Part shown: positions 23,484-36,350 of the stretch, piece after piece
Layout: each line of letters begins with the position of its first letter
Position numbering within the stretch: the first letter of the stretch is position 1
Source of the DNA: Eulemur rufifrons
Taxonomy: Eukaryota > Chordata > Mammalia > Primates > Lemuridae
Direction: 5' to 3'
Length of the DNA stretch: 64,000 nt
NCBI RefSeq assembly: GCF_041146395.1
Contig: NC_090986.1
Span: 47,714,001-47,778,000, forward strand
Translations under genes and position numbers: made by a program
The notes under the pieces: model-generated
What the model was told of the DNA's origin: nothing
The model's input: the letters and a program-made list of their open reading frames with translations, nothing else
Database searches by the model: none

Positions 23484-26070
23484 CATATCCTTAAATCTTA
23501 AAAATATTACAAGTGTTTTATATGGTACATCACATATAGCAGATGTTCAAAAATGTTGTAAAACTGAGGCAGAATAATTGTTTAGATTCAGCAAACATTT
23601 ACTATTATAAATACCTTCGATAATGCCAGATTGTGAGGAACACATTTGAATAGGACCAGTTTCCTGCCCTAGAGGAGATAAAATGAAAATAGTACCATTT
23701 ATATTTAAAAATATATATTTAAAATTTTTAACCATGTCATTTTAGATAAGTTAGTGGTTAAATACTGATTTGATGGATTATGAACAATGTGCTCACAGGA
23801 TAAGAAACAAAGTATAAATTGTTAGTACTCATCATTGTTATTTCTATGGTAGATAAAAGAATAGCCAGTCTAATATTAGTGTTTGGGAAACTTGTATTTT
23901 ACACTTAAAATTATTTCAAAAACCATTCACGAATATAATTATTTCTTACAAAAAGGCTGCAAGATACAAAACAGAGTAATGCTTCATTTTTATTCCATTT
24001 TTGAGATGATTGAAACTTGTGAAGATTAGTGGCTTATTCCAAACCATAGTTAGTGGCAAAGCCCTAACAAATGTTCCAGGTTTTTTTTGTTTAATTCCAC
24101 AATGATTTTCTAATAAGTGAGGGAAATGAAATGTTCATGGAGGCTTGGATGGTTTGGATAAAAAGGCATATTCAATAATATAATGCAATTTATATTTGAC
24201 AAAATGAAAAAAAATGATTTTTCTAGCACAAGCTTAGCACAATCTATTACTGATTAAGCACATGAAGAATATAAATTCTATATCAATATTCTCATGAGTC
24301 AAGTTTGACCCTAGAAGAGCACAATAGAAACTTGAGATGAGAAAATATTCATATTTATTAAAAGGTAAAAGTGCTTAAGAAAGAATGAAAAATACTGTTT
24401 TACATAATATTCGATAAAGTTAACAAACCAAAAAGATAAATAAATTATGACCTTTGATTCAATATATATGATGAAATAAAAATATATTATATAATTTCTG
24501 TTAAAATGAATTGCTGTATAAATGAGAAACATTTCTTATATCATTTATTAAAATTCATTATAAGAATTATTTTTATTACCCATTTATTTTCAAATCTTTA
24601 GAACATGCTTTAAACAATCTTTAGTGTATGAAAACTTCAAACTCAAGACTTATGGACAGACCTATAATCACCACATTAAATACTAGTTATTGAACATGTT
24701 TCAAATTAAATTATAAAATAAATCAATTTCATAATGTTTAACAAAGAACAACATATGGCCTTGTGCAAAATAACAACCTGTATATTGTTCTCTGAATTGT
24801 GTACTGCAATGTTGCTTTTTTAGTATGTTTTGCTAATTGCTTCTCGTGTGGAAATTTATTATCATGCATATACTGTATATAAGTTTATGTACTGTGGTCC
24901 TATGGAGAACGACAAACCCCCATAAGAAACAATTTTTTCTCCTTTCTAATAACCATTTTTGTTCCTTTGGGGCAATATTATCCCAGTTGAGAATACATGT
25001 GCTCCAGTAATCAATTTTAAGAAATACAGAAATTCAGAAAAATGTATCTGGATGATTGTATAATCATTCCTTTGAAATTCATAATTGCAGTCTTGTCAAG
25101 CACTCAGTAGTTAATTCAGCACAGTCTAATATGCATCACATCATGTGTTTACAAATTTTTCATACAATTGGCATTTTTTCCAATTCTAGAACATGAAATG
25201 AGATTTATATTTATTAATACTACTCTTGTTTACTAGACTACATCACTCTTACTCTGGAAAGATAAGAATTCACAGAAACGTGCATATAAAAGTCAAGCCT
25301 GCATGAATAAAGACAGAAAATTATTGTTTTTTCTTCTATCTAAGGGAAAACATGCACAATTAATGGAATTCATTCTTTATAAGCTCATTTTGTGAATGTA
25401 AACATATTCTTATTTCTGCATTTGAAATGTGTGAAGTTCAATGCAAATGTATGTGAATTTATTTATTTTTTGAACAATAATATTTTACACGCATATATAT
25501 GCTAATAAAGACAATAAGAATTTCAAAAAATGAGCTTAAGATAAAGAGCAACATATAATTAATACTTTTTTATTTCTCAAGCATGGCTGTAATTAGAGAT
25601 ACAGTGTCTGTCTCCTCTCCTACAGAATCAGAATTTTGCAATCAAAATCAAGACTCCATGTTTTAATTCCCAGATACCGACAATATACACACACGGGATT
25701 TTTCTCATATCCAACCCTTTGCAAGTCCCCTTACAGCGTATATCCTCCTTGGTTCACAGTAGGTGGTTTAAGATGTAAATTTTTGGTAAGAGGAAGACAT
25801 GGTATGCTTGTAAATAGTATAATAGATGCGTTGCTCTTGGACAATTACTATTTTATTAACTAAAGTGTATATAATCAAAAATTAAATAGGACTTAAATGT
25901 CTTCAAAATGTATATATGATTATACATATAATGTTTGTATCTGGTGCTTAATGAAACCAGCTGCATGGACACAGACACCCCCTTATGCATTACAGGCCAC
26001 CAAACATATACAAGAAAAACACTAAATAGTAAAAACTGTACCTGTACCAGAATGCATGAAAATTAATATT
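23484..26070. other. AT-rich unique sequence with one probable MIR scrap
   Basis: Very AT-rich. A probable reverse-oriented MIR scrap lies at 23960-24075 (TGAGATGATTGAAACTTG and TTAGTGGCAAAGCCCTAAC). No gene. Confidence 0.4.
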
Positions 26071-26074
26071 TGAA

Positions 26075-26250
26075 CCATTACAGTATTCCTGGAACTTCAT
26101 AAGTAACATTATTTACTGTCACTTAATCCTCACAACCTGATAAAGTAGAATTGTTAGAATTATTATATGCTTTATATATATATAAAAATTAAGTCCCAGA
26201 GAAGTTAACTGGGACACATGCTATTAAATGAAGGAAGTGCTATTCCTGAC
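26075..26250 (-). repeat. MIR SINE fragment
   Basis: Reverse complement of MIR: GTCACTTAATCCTCACAACC, GATAAAGTAGAATTGTTAG, AAAAATTAAGTCCCAGAG. A TATATATATA expansion sits in the middle. Confidence 0.65.
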
Positions 26251-26909
26251 CAAGTTTGACTGATTTAAAAGTCCATGCAAAATGTCTTTCAATTCAACAG
26301 GAAAATATGTCACTATAAATAAATCATTAATGTCAGACGTGATCTAAACATATATTTGTGTGCATGCATGCAACTCCTCCTAAACAGAATAATACACACA
26401 AATGCTGTGGAAAATCATAAAATTGTACCATCGTTTTTCTGGAAATTTTTATGAACTCTCCTAGAAATAGAAGGCAAATGGAATCAAATTTGCTCAGAAA
26501 TAAAGGCAAAAAAAAAAAAAAAAGAAAAAAGCCAAACAAAACCCATAGATAGGTACGAGAATTCTATTAATTCTATTTCAGATAAAGATGGTAATATACA
26601 GTATTTGAAATATCCTAAAATACAAGAAGTCAGATGTTAGACAACATAATAGAAACAATGAACAAATCAGATGAATATAAAATCTAAGAACAAGAGATTC
26701 ACATGACAAATCTCAAAATGTATTGAAATGATAGCGTCATTAGTATCAGAGGCAATTTAAAACAATGATTGTTGTTGGGATAATGATTTTGCTCTCATCA
26801 TAGTGGCAAAAATCATAACTCGATTAAGTGATTCTACTTGATTTTGTTGTGAGTGTGAAGACACTATCAAATCTCGCTGATAGACATGTAAGCAAAACAA
26901 AATTACAAA
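26251..26909. other. AT-rich sequence without recognised features
   Basis: An A-rich run lies at about 26508-26530. No gene. Confidence 0.45.
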
Positions 26910-26920
26910 ATAAATATGTT

Positions 26921-27620
26921 GTACATTAGATCTTTAGAATTATTTATCCCACAATCTGTTATTTTGTATCCTTATCAAACATACTATTGTGTCTTTTTTC
27001 TCCACTTCAACCCTGGTAACGATTGTTTTATTCGCCATCTCTGTATATTTAACTTCTATTTTTAAAGATTCCACTTATAAGTGAGCTCATGCAATATTTT
27101 CATTTTTGTTTTTGATTTATTTGGTTAAGTATAATGTCCTCCAGGTCTATCCATGTTGTGGCCTGTGACAAAATCTTCTCCTTTTTTAAGGCTGAATAAT
27201 ATCCCATTTTATGTATATGTGTATAAATATGCATGTGTATATATGTATAATACACATATATATAAAAATGTGTGTGACAGTTTCTTGGTCTTCACTATAG
27301 TGAATAATGCTGCAATGAACATGGAAATGCACATACCTTTATTAAGTAGTGGTTGTATTCTCTTTGTGTATTATACCCAGAAGGAGATCTAATATCCAAC
27401 GTAAAGACTATAGTTAATAATCATGTACTGTATTCAGAGTTTTTGCTAAATAAGTAGATTATAACTGCTCTCACCAAAGGGGGAAAATTGGGTAACTATG
27501 TGAGATGATGAATATGTAAGTTTGTTTCACTATAGTAACCATTTTACTATAAATATGTAACTCATAACATCATGTTGTATATCTTGATTATATACAATAA
27601 AATCTATTAAAATAAATAAA
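26921..27620 (+). mobile_element. Old L1 (L1M type) with 5' inversion (twin priming)
   Basis: The right part, from about 27385 to 27620, is an L1 3' UTR on the + strand: GACTATAGTTAATAATCATG, GGTAACTATGTGAGATGATG, CATCATGTTGTATATCTTG, TACAATAAAATC, then an AATAAATAAATAAAT tail. The left part, from about 26921 to 27380, is in the opposite orientation; its reverse complement runs from the end of ORF2 into the upstream 3' UTR (on the + strand, CAGGTCTATCCATGTTGTGG and AATAATGCTGCAATGAACATGG). Both parts meet the same L1 position (a GATCTAAT word at 26930 and at 27387). TAAATATGTT flanks the element at 26911-26920 and 27621-27630, a probable target-site duplication. An internal TATG/TATA microsatellite lies at 27210-27270. 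No function remains. Confidence 0.85.
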
Positions 27621-27630
27621 TAAATATGTT

Positions 27631-28770
27631 AGTTTAGAGTGTGAATATGAGTGGAATGTGTGTATAAAAGAGAGAATATAATACATATCTTTGAATTTTA
27701 GTTGTTTTAATAAGCAATAGCTTTATACAATTCAAACTATAATTCATAATATATTATAAATTGATAACAAATGATGGTTCTTAGTTTTCTATTTCATTTT
27801 CCAGAAATTAACAGATTTACATACAGAAACATTTAGAGAAACTTATCGAAATGAAATGTGAAACAATTTAACTTGAAATAATTTATGTTTGATGTATTTT
27901 ATTCTTGAAAAACATTATAAAACATTATATGACCAGAAAATTAAATATCTGCATTAAACTTAACATGCGCATTTTTGTGTGGGATTTTAGAAACCCCAGA
28001 CACAATTCTGTAGCCAAACTAAGTATGTGTACAAATCGATTTAATTCATTTTAGGTGAAATTGCAAATTATAGTTAAAAACTATTGTTTGAAATTAGACT
28101 ATATTAGATTTGCCCTATGCTTGCCCAAGCATTATCTGTATTCTCCCATTTCAACATTCTTTTACTCTCTGCATAAATGGTTTCACTGTCTCCTTTTTCT
28201 TTCATACACATTTCAAAAAATATCTTCCTTACCGGCTTTAGAACAGGAAATTTGAATGCTAGGGCTCTGTCAAGATTTTATTCATAATAACATCATGTTG
28301 TCTCTGATGTGCTTACAGTATTAACAACTTGCCATAAAACAAGTTATAGCTCAAAGGCTTACAATCCATTCCCTATGCAACATACCTGCGGATAACTCAC
28401 TTTCAAATGATGTAATTTTCAGGGTTATTTGATTTCTCATATTGAACATTTTATACTGGATCCATCTTTTAATCAGAGCACATACCATGTCATATCTATG
28501 AATTGTGACCAATAAGTGTTTGCATATTGATTATTTGGAACTCGAAACACATTTTCTCATGAATGAGTAGTTTGGTTTTTAGGATACTGAACACACAAAA
28601 TCCTATCTGAACTATAAAGTGGTTAAAAAAATAATGCAATTATATTAACACAAATTTTCATTCCTGAGTCCAGAATAATTTGGTAAAGGAGGTAAGAAGT
28701 GAAGGAAAGAAAAAGAACAAAGATAAATTGTAAAATTCCCTACATTTGTCCTGGCCTTCGATCCTGTCTC
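27631..28770. other. AT-rich sequence without recognised features
   Basis: No gene or repeat recognised. Confidence 0.5.
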
Positions 28771-28774
28771 TTTT

Positions 28775-28875
28775 ACCTTTTAGCTATGTGAGTTTGAGAA
28801 AATTACTTAAGTTTTCTGGTCTGAGTTATAAAAATGGGTTTATTAATACTACATTGATTATTTCTAGGATTAGAA
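28775..28875 (+). repeat. MIR SINE fragment
   Basis: TAGCTATGTGAGTTTGAG, AAAATTACTTAAGTTTTCTGG and ATAAAAATGGGTTTATTAAT follow the MIR core and 3' half. Confidence 0.65.
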
Positions 28876-31285
28876 ATGCATCCTGATGTACTTTTCTGAA
28901 GTTCTTATAACTGCATTTTCTGCTCTTTTCTTCATAATTATGAATTTTAATACAACCAACTATGTAGAAATTTAAGAAATTCATTAGCTTTGTGAATTTC
29001 TTGATTAGAGATTTTTGAATCTAGTAAGTATGATGCATTATTTACTACAGGTATGGTATGTATCAAAACAAAAAGAAAAATATGTTTGCCGCCTTCATAG
29101 AAGTTTTTGGTTCACAGATAATCATTCCTGGATACATTATGTCCTACTGACATAATTAATATGTCATCACCAAGAGGCTGAAGGTGGGGAGAATGGTGGC
29201 ACACAAGGATCTTCATACTGAAAATTCAAAAATTTGTTAGCTTGCCAAGTACTGTCAGAACTCATATAATGAGAACTACCACTAAAGCCAGTGTGAGTTT
29301 TATTCCTCATCTAACTATGACGCCAATCTCAAATCTTCATCATGATCGTAAACATTATCCTCTACAAATCTGAAATTACTTGAAAAATCACATGATAGCA
29401 TTTGAAAAATAAGAGTCAACATAATGAAGAAGATATTTTGTAAAAAGAAACATAACTCTTGCAACCATTGGGATGCTTGTTTATCTGGCTAAAAAGACCT
29501 TGAATAGTGTATTCATTTTATTTGTTGTTTCAGCACGTTCACACACAAAGCAAGCATTATTGGTACTGCTTATTGTTGTCTTTTTTTCCCCCCACATCAC
29601 ACCCTTAACTAATAGGTAGGCACAAAGAGACTGATAAAAAAAATAGGTGTTAATAAGAGTGATATGTGAAACTCTTAAAGGAGATCAAATCTTACAGGGT
29701 AAATGGCCTATGGCAATATCTGCAGATAGTTGTTATTTTGACTAGAGCATGCATCAAGCACTGTAGAATGACATAAGGAGTACATCCCAAGGTTATTTTA
29801 TAATACGAAATGCTCCATTAAAATCATTTCCTTTGCAACTGAAACAGTCTACCTTTGTAAGATTTTATTCTTATTCTGCAGTAAATACATTTCAAACACA
29901 ATGTTTTCTCCAATTATCAGTGCAGTATATCTTTCTATTTAGTTGCCTTTTTGTATTCAATCATCTTTTATGCTTATTCGGGAAATTGGAGCTTGCAAAA
30001 TTCATAGTTTATTATGCTAACAAATTATAGTTAACAACAAAGATTTTTTGGCAGCCTAGTAGTCATTTTAAGTTTTCCTTACAATCAATAAGATGAGAGA
30101 AGCAGCTCAATCACCAGTAAGCTTTTTTAGTTCTACAACAATAATACAGTGAATATACAAATAGGAACAGGTTTGGGTCACAAAAAGAAAATGTTTTCTT
30201 TGTTGTTTTTTTGTCATTTTTTTACAGGTGACTTTCCTCTTCAGATTCTTATTATCATTACTCAAATTTTTACTCATTTTAGACATTCAATAAATGCTGC
30301 TTTTTGATGAGAACAAGAGATTTTGTATAGAATGTCAAAAACATTAGAAATCCCCTTTTAACCAAGAAAACTTGAAGCAGAAATCTTTGTGCTGATATCT
30401 CTATTTCAAAAAGAAAATAATCTCCTAGATCTTATAGAAAAGGTTTGGATCTCAATATGTCATATCCTATCAGACTTTATAGATTTTTTATGTTATTGAT
30501 AATGTTAGAATATGTATTTGTTCATGTTCTTTCATAAAAATAAATTAAATATCAAGATTTCAAGATTCAAGATACAGTTTTGCAATGTTCACAATCTTGC
30601 ACAAAGATGGATAAAGTCATCTTTCTGCAGATTCATTTTGTCTTGGAGATATATATGCATATGTATACACACATACACAACATTTATAGTCAAGGCAAAT
30701 TTTATATATGCATTATATATTTATATTCATAAATGGTTATTTAGTATTACTTAGCCTCTTGTGACATGAATATTTTTGAAGCCTCAGGGTAAATACATGC
30801 ATGATAATATATTTATATATCAACATAAATTGTTGACCTGTTAAGAAATTATACATAGTGCTTCTATTATATAGTAGTAAAATACTAAAAATATCTGTGA
30901 CTTCTGAAGATGAAAAATCACGTAAGACAACATGTATCACAGTATTATCATCAAATCTTAATTTGAACTGCAAATGATAATATTCATCAAAAACATTCAC
31001 CAAAATTGACTTCTGGGATTTTTGGTATTTCCAAAAGTCAAATTTCCTCTCCAGGGATTAATTTTTGTCCCTACTTAACAAGAATAAACATTAAAACTCT
31101 GTTATCAATCATTGGCTCCTCCTTGTTCCATGGAGTTTTCCATCATTATATTAATTGAACATTTTAATTTTTGTTAAATAGTATCTTCATTTACTCCATT
31201 TTGACTGGTTCTATTTTTTTCTACTTATAATCATTTTTAATTATCTCTCTCTAGAAATGACTGACTGTATTCATGTCTCTCCTCA
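28876..31285. other. AT-rich unique sequence
   Basis: No gene is seen. Alternating AT/CA microsatellite-like patches lie at 30645-30730. Confidence 0.5.
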
Positions 31286-31289
31286 AGAT

Positions 31290-31470
31290 ACCACTTTCTT
31301 TCTCTGTCAGACCAGATCTCTTGAGAGGTTAATCAGTATCCACGCACAGCTCTCTGGCCTCAGCCTCCACCACACTGCTGAAACTGCTCTCACCGAATGT
31401 ACTGATGACATAGAGCGGAATTGAAGGTGCTCTTTTTGGATTTCATTCTATTTTGACTTTCTGAAACCTT
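31290..31470 (+). repeat. L2 LINE ORF2-region fragment
   Basis: CAGCTCTCTGGCCTCAGCC, CCACCACACTGCTGAAACTG and CTCTCACCGAATGTACTGAT match an internal (reverse-transcriptase region) part of L2, unlike the 3' ends seen elsewhere here. Confidence 0.65.
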
Positions 31471-31544
31471 TTAGTCTTTGACTAAATTCTTTTGAGTCTG
31501 TCTCTGTGCAAAAACCACTTGTATTATTATTTGCGTATAATATT

Positions 31545-31710
31545 TTGGTTCTTTAACTTTCGGATTCTCATTTTCTTCATATGTAAAATGAGGATAGTGA
31601 GCTTCACTCATTGGGTGGTTTGGGTGATTAAATGAGATATTATAGAGAGAGAATAATTTATACAACCTGACACATATTGAACTCTCAAAAAATACTATCT
31701 CTTCTTTCTA
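31545..31710 (+). repeat. MIR SINE
   Basis: ATTCTCATTTTCTTCATATG, TAAAATGAGGATAGTGAGC, TGATTAAATGAGATATTATAG, CCTGACACATATTGAACTC are the MIR 3' half in order. Confidence 0.75.
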
Positions 31711-31779
31711 AAATGATCTCTATATTTGACTTATTTTACTCAATTTACCTTCTCACCCAATATCTCTATTTTGTTCCAT

Positions 31780-32540
31780 AGGTCTAATTCAACCCTTAAT
31801 GCCCATCAGCCAAAGACCATCAAGAAAACAGGTGTTGTCAACAAAGTTAGATTTACTAATTTGAACACCATGAGGAATCACATAGTGGGGTAAACGAAGG
31901 GCCTCTTAATAGGAGGAAAATTAGGAAAGGGTTTGTTTTTGTGCTAAAGGAGATTATTGAAATGGATGGTTTAGAATTTCTACACTGCAAAAGTAGAGTT
32001 CTTCCCTTTAAACTGTGGTAGTAAAGATCAAAATGAGAACAAAGGTTATTTATCCAGAGCTTGTTATAACAAGGGAGTCATTTAGCATTACTTGAGTTGG
32101 GCAGAGATTCATAGACAGGCATGGGAATGGGAAAGCATTTTTTTTTTTCATACTTTTCATAAAAGGAAGAGGAAAGGTTTAAGATATCCTCAGACTGGAG
32201 GTTGTTTGCAGAGGGAAGCTGGAGGCAGAATAACTAGAAGAGAGGCATTCCTTGTAATGGGTGTGGAGAACATATTTGGCTTTCTCTGTTTGGTCCTGCG
32301 TTGGAAATAGGTACAAAACTTTTGGAAGCTGGCAATCATTAAACAGGTCCTGATTTTCTAGGCTGATTGCTCAGAAGTTGAGTTTTGGTTTCCTACTCTG
32401 GTTGCTGCATAAGTTGTGAGTTAGCATTCTATTGTCATTTATGGCCTAACCATTGTTCACGTTTATATTTGGTCTGTCAGAATAAAAGAATTTGTGCAGA
32501 GTAAATTTTAGACAAGTTTGTCTATGATTATCTTGGACCA
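31780..32540. repeat. Possible ERV-derived remnant
   Basis: A segment less AT-rich than its flanks, with GGGGTAAACGAAGGGCCTC, AACTGTGGTAGTAAAGATC and GGGAGTCATTTAGCATTAC blocks that look like an old LTR-type repeat. Weakly recognised. The only alternative I can offer is unique sequence. Confidence 0.3.
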
Positions 32541-33419
32541 TGTGGCTCTGAGTAACTGGTGTTTAAAAAATCAGTTTATATATTTGATGAAGTTTATTAT
32601 GATCTTGGCTTAATTTGGTTTATCATGTCTTTAGGACATTTAATTTTTATTTTCCAACAACCTAGTAAGGTAAGTAATGTTTAGTAAAATCATAGTGCAT
32701 AAATATTTAGCTGAATCTGATTGTTTCTTAGTTATTGTCATGTAACTATAATTAGTGACACAAAGAGTATGAACATTTTTAAGGCCAAATATATTTATTT
32801 CTGAGATGCTTTCCAAAAAGCAAACATTAAATTGTATTATTTCACTACACTTTTAACATACATGTCTCCAAATTTTTCAAATATTTGGAAATTTTAATAA
32901 TAAAGTCATATTTCTTTATATAATTTATTATGTAATTTGTATTTACTGATAATCTGGAACACAGTAATACTTGATTATTTAATTGCATTCACTGATAATG
33001 TTGAATATACTTTCAACACCTGTTTTTCTTTTTAAATTATTGAGCCTCCTTTCCTGTAAGGAATTTGATTATATCTCTTATAAAGGTACATGAGCTTTCC
33101 ACAATTTGTTTCTCCATCTAGTTCTATTCCTTGGTCAAAACCTAGTCCTTCACATACCCATTTATAGCCCTTAGAATAAGCCCTTCCTCTTTTCTCTTTT
33201 TCTAAAACTGACTTTCCCTTTTCTTCCAAGCTATATTCTATATTTCAGGAGTTAATAGATAAGAAGGAAGAATTCAATATCTCCTGGTTCTCTAGTGCTC
33301 CTTTTAAAAATTTGTTCTTATAATAATGACTTTGTGAATACCACACCATGCATTTATAGCTCTGTTACTTATTATTCCTGTAATCTATCAAAATCCAGGT
33401 TATTATTCCTTTTCCATTT
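32541..33419. other. AT-rich sequence without recognised features
   Basis: Nothing gene-like. An open frame on the - strand at 33032-33229 has no support. Confidence 0.5.
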
Positions 33420-33840
33420 TTTTTGTCTTTGCTTATACCTCTCCATTTGCTTGAAAGAATTTTTCCCTTACCATTTTTTTTTCTGGAAAAATCTTTCTTT
33501 ATTTTCTGAGATTAATTAAAATGATATCTACCACATAACACCTCTATAAATTTCTTCAATCCAGAGTAAATTCCTTTTGTGTGTTTTCAGAATTATTTAT
33601 CTTCCTAGCTCCCTAGCTTAGAACAATGCCTGTTAAAGAATAGATACTAATGATTTTTTGAATGGATAAATTTATATCAATCACAGTATAGCTTTATTTT
33701 ATAGTTATGTTCTTTGAATTTGTATGCACTCATATCACATATCATATACATAAATACTTTTTATCCTAGATTTTGAGTTCATTAAAGATAAGGACCGGAT
33801 CTTTTTCATAGGTTGTATATAATAAATGTTTCTGAAGTAA
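33420..33840 (+). repeat. L2 LINE 3' fragments
   Basis: CTTAGAACAATGCCTGTTAA, GAATGGATAAATT, then GTTCATTAAAGATAAGGACC and TAATAAATGTTTCTGAAG match L2 tail blocks. There are probably two fragments or one interrupted copy. A CA-rich patch follows at 33841-33869. Confidence 0.5.
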
Positions 33841-33869
33841 TCACACACAAAGACACATACACACACGTA

Positions 33870-35995
33870 ATCAACCTGTAATATAGGTAAGCTAATGTTA
33901 GAATTGGTCATTCAAGGTCAGGAAAGAGAGAGCAAATCCAGACAGAATATTTGAGTCCAGAGGTCAAGAGAGGCAAAAACCAAGTTGTTCAAGATTGGTT
34001 TAAAGCCGGGTTTGTAGTTGGATCTAGATTAGTGATTAACAGATATATTAGAATAAAAGACTGGCAAGTAATATTAAAAATCTAATTTGAACCTAATTCA
34101 AAGATTGTCAAATTCTCTACCACCTTTTTAGAGTCTAGCAAGAATTGACTGACAATCTAGTAACTGAATTTAAGCAGTCTTTTATCTGAAAATGTGTGTA
34201 GCCACAGACAGAATGTACAGATATTTGAAATGTTTTAAGACCTAACTTAGATAGTTTTATTCAAGATTAGACTAGATATAGAAAACTTGATGAAAAATAA
34301 AGCTAATTAAATGACTGATACATGATCAAAGATAAACTCTGTATAAAACAGTGAATGTTCAAAGGTGGTCCAATAATTGATCAGTGCAGAATGGTATTCT
34401 GAATAGTTAAAACAATACATTGCACTTTGGCCCCTTATTGTTTGCAATTGATCAAAATGTCCAGGCATGGTTTGTACCCCACTTGCCAAAATATATTCCC
34501 ACTTTGAGCTATATTTTGCAATGAAATTCTGGATAGCATTTGGATATAATTTTTCCATAATAGAAATAGCAAAACATCTTCCCTGTTAGCCCATAACAAA
34601 CAATATTCATATCAAAATGAACCTATTTAATGAAAAGTGTAGCTGCTTTTACACACTTTTATAGCAGTTTGATCATATTTTGGCATAATCAGTGCTGAAG
34701 TAAATCTAGTATGTGTCTCAACGGAAAGTGTTAAAGCTGAATAAAAAATTGCACAGATCCAGTTTTCTCATGCACAATTTTTAAAACGATGCTCAAAATT
34801 ATACAGAACTATGCTGCTTAGGCATTTCTTTAATGAATCGGAGTGAATGATAGTGCTTTCTTATAAACAAACAGGCCCATAGAAACAGTAAAGTGGAAAG
34901 GAGAATTCAGAGAATTGCATTATGCTAATCCCAAGAAACTAATTCTTGTGATGTAGTACAAGAACAGTCTATATCCCATTCGCTTCAAATAAGAAAATAT
35001 ACTGCAGAGGCTATTCAGAAGTTACTGTTACTTCAGAGTACATTCAGCAAATCACAGTAACATGTAGTATTTTTTGCAATAAGCGTTGTATGGGTGCTGT
35101 CAGAGTCCAAAACTCCACCAATTCTTTTAATGAGAGAAAGCAATTTGATTTCTTAAGGAGATAAATATAAAATTGAAGACTCATAATTGTTGTCTTATCC
35201 ATAGGATAGTAAACAGAGGAATATACTTAAAGAGACATTTACTGAATTTTATATATCTCTTGTTACTGGATTTAGTTCTAAATATCAGTGTTATATGTTC
35301 TCTTAAAGGAAAGCGCCACATAGAATTAGCTTAACAAATATTAATTTTGTTAAAAGGAATGCATTATTAGTTAGGAATGTTTTTATTTGAAGAAATTTAT
35401 ATTACTTGATTTTAAATATGTTTATATTTTTATGAGACCATCATGATGATTTTACTTCATAATGTATCTAAAGTAAATATTTTAATTATTTGATAATTTA
35501 AATTATCATTATGCATCCAAAGACATGCCAAATATGACATTTTATGTTTGCTACAATTAATATCAATTGTCTATATAAGATTCATGTGCATCCAAAATAG
35601 CAAAAATGTTCAAGTCTTATTGGTTGTAGCAGAAAGATATGTTCAATTCAATTTTTAACAACTTTAATAAGTTGTTTAACACAAATAATATGTTTGATTT
35701 GGAGATTGTTTGATTTGGACATTATAGTAAAAAATATGTGGAGAAATGTGTAAAGTTAAGTGCCAGTCTGTGTCATCAAATGAGATCTGTGATATCATAA
35801 TTTCTTTTGTAAAAAGCTTTCAGAATCACATCAGAGGGTAAACTCACAAATTCTATTGAGGGTCTAGCATATTATAGCCATGTGAAAGGGAAGAATTTTG
35901 CAAACATGGCTATTTTTTATCCCTATTTTATTCGTTCAGACAGTATTATAAAATGTGTTCTCTGTTCTGAAATGACGGTTTATTCCTCTAGAATG
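33870..35995. other. Unique sequence; 34540-35120 is a candidate conserved non-coding element
   Basis: No transposon signature in 34540-35120. It contains an ATTGCAT/ATGCTAAT pair (34914-34929) resembling POU/octamer half-sites. An 18-bp perfect palindrome lies at 35491-35508. Regulatory function is an inference. Confidence 0.3.
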
Positions 35996-35999
35996 CTGA

Positions 36000-36155
36000 A
36001 TAAGAGCACATCCTGTAGAGCCTGATTTCTGTATTCAAACCTCACTCCATCTAATCTGAAACATATGACCTTGAGCTAGTTATAAAACCTAACAATACAT
36101 TAGTGTATCCATTTTTAAAGGCAGGATAATAATAGAAACTTTCTGTTTTAATAAT
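36000..36155 (+). repeat. MIR SINE fragment
   Basis: AATAAGAGCACATCCTGTAG, TGTATTCAAACCTCACTCC, TATGACCTTGAGCTAGTTAT and GGCAGGATAATAATAGAAAC are MIR 5'-to-core blocks in order. Confidence 0.7.
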
Positions 36156-36302
36156 AATATTTGTTAAAAGTGTAATTTTCAAAAGGTTAAAAAGTATGGC
36201 TCTCATACAGATATAAAATGAACATTTAGTGGATATTTAACTCATTCAATGATAGAAGCAAAAATGTGTTATGAACAGTTTAAAGAACATTTCAGAGAAT
36301 AT

Positions 36303-36350
36303 ATACACACACACACATATATAGAGAGAGAGAGAGAAAGAGAGAGAGAA
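36303..36350 (+). repeat. Compound microsatellite (CA)n-(TA)n-(GA)n
   Basis: Visible direct runs: ACACACACACACACATATAT followed by AGAGAGAGAGAGAGAAAGAG. Confidence 0.95.
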
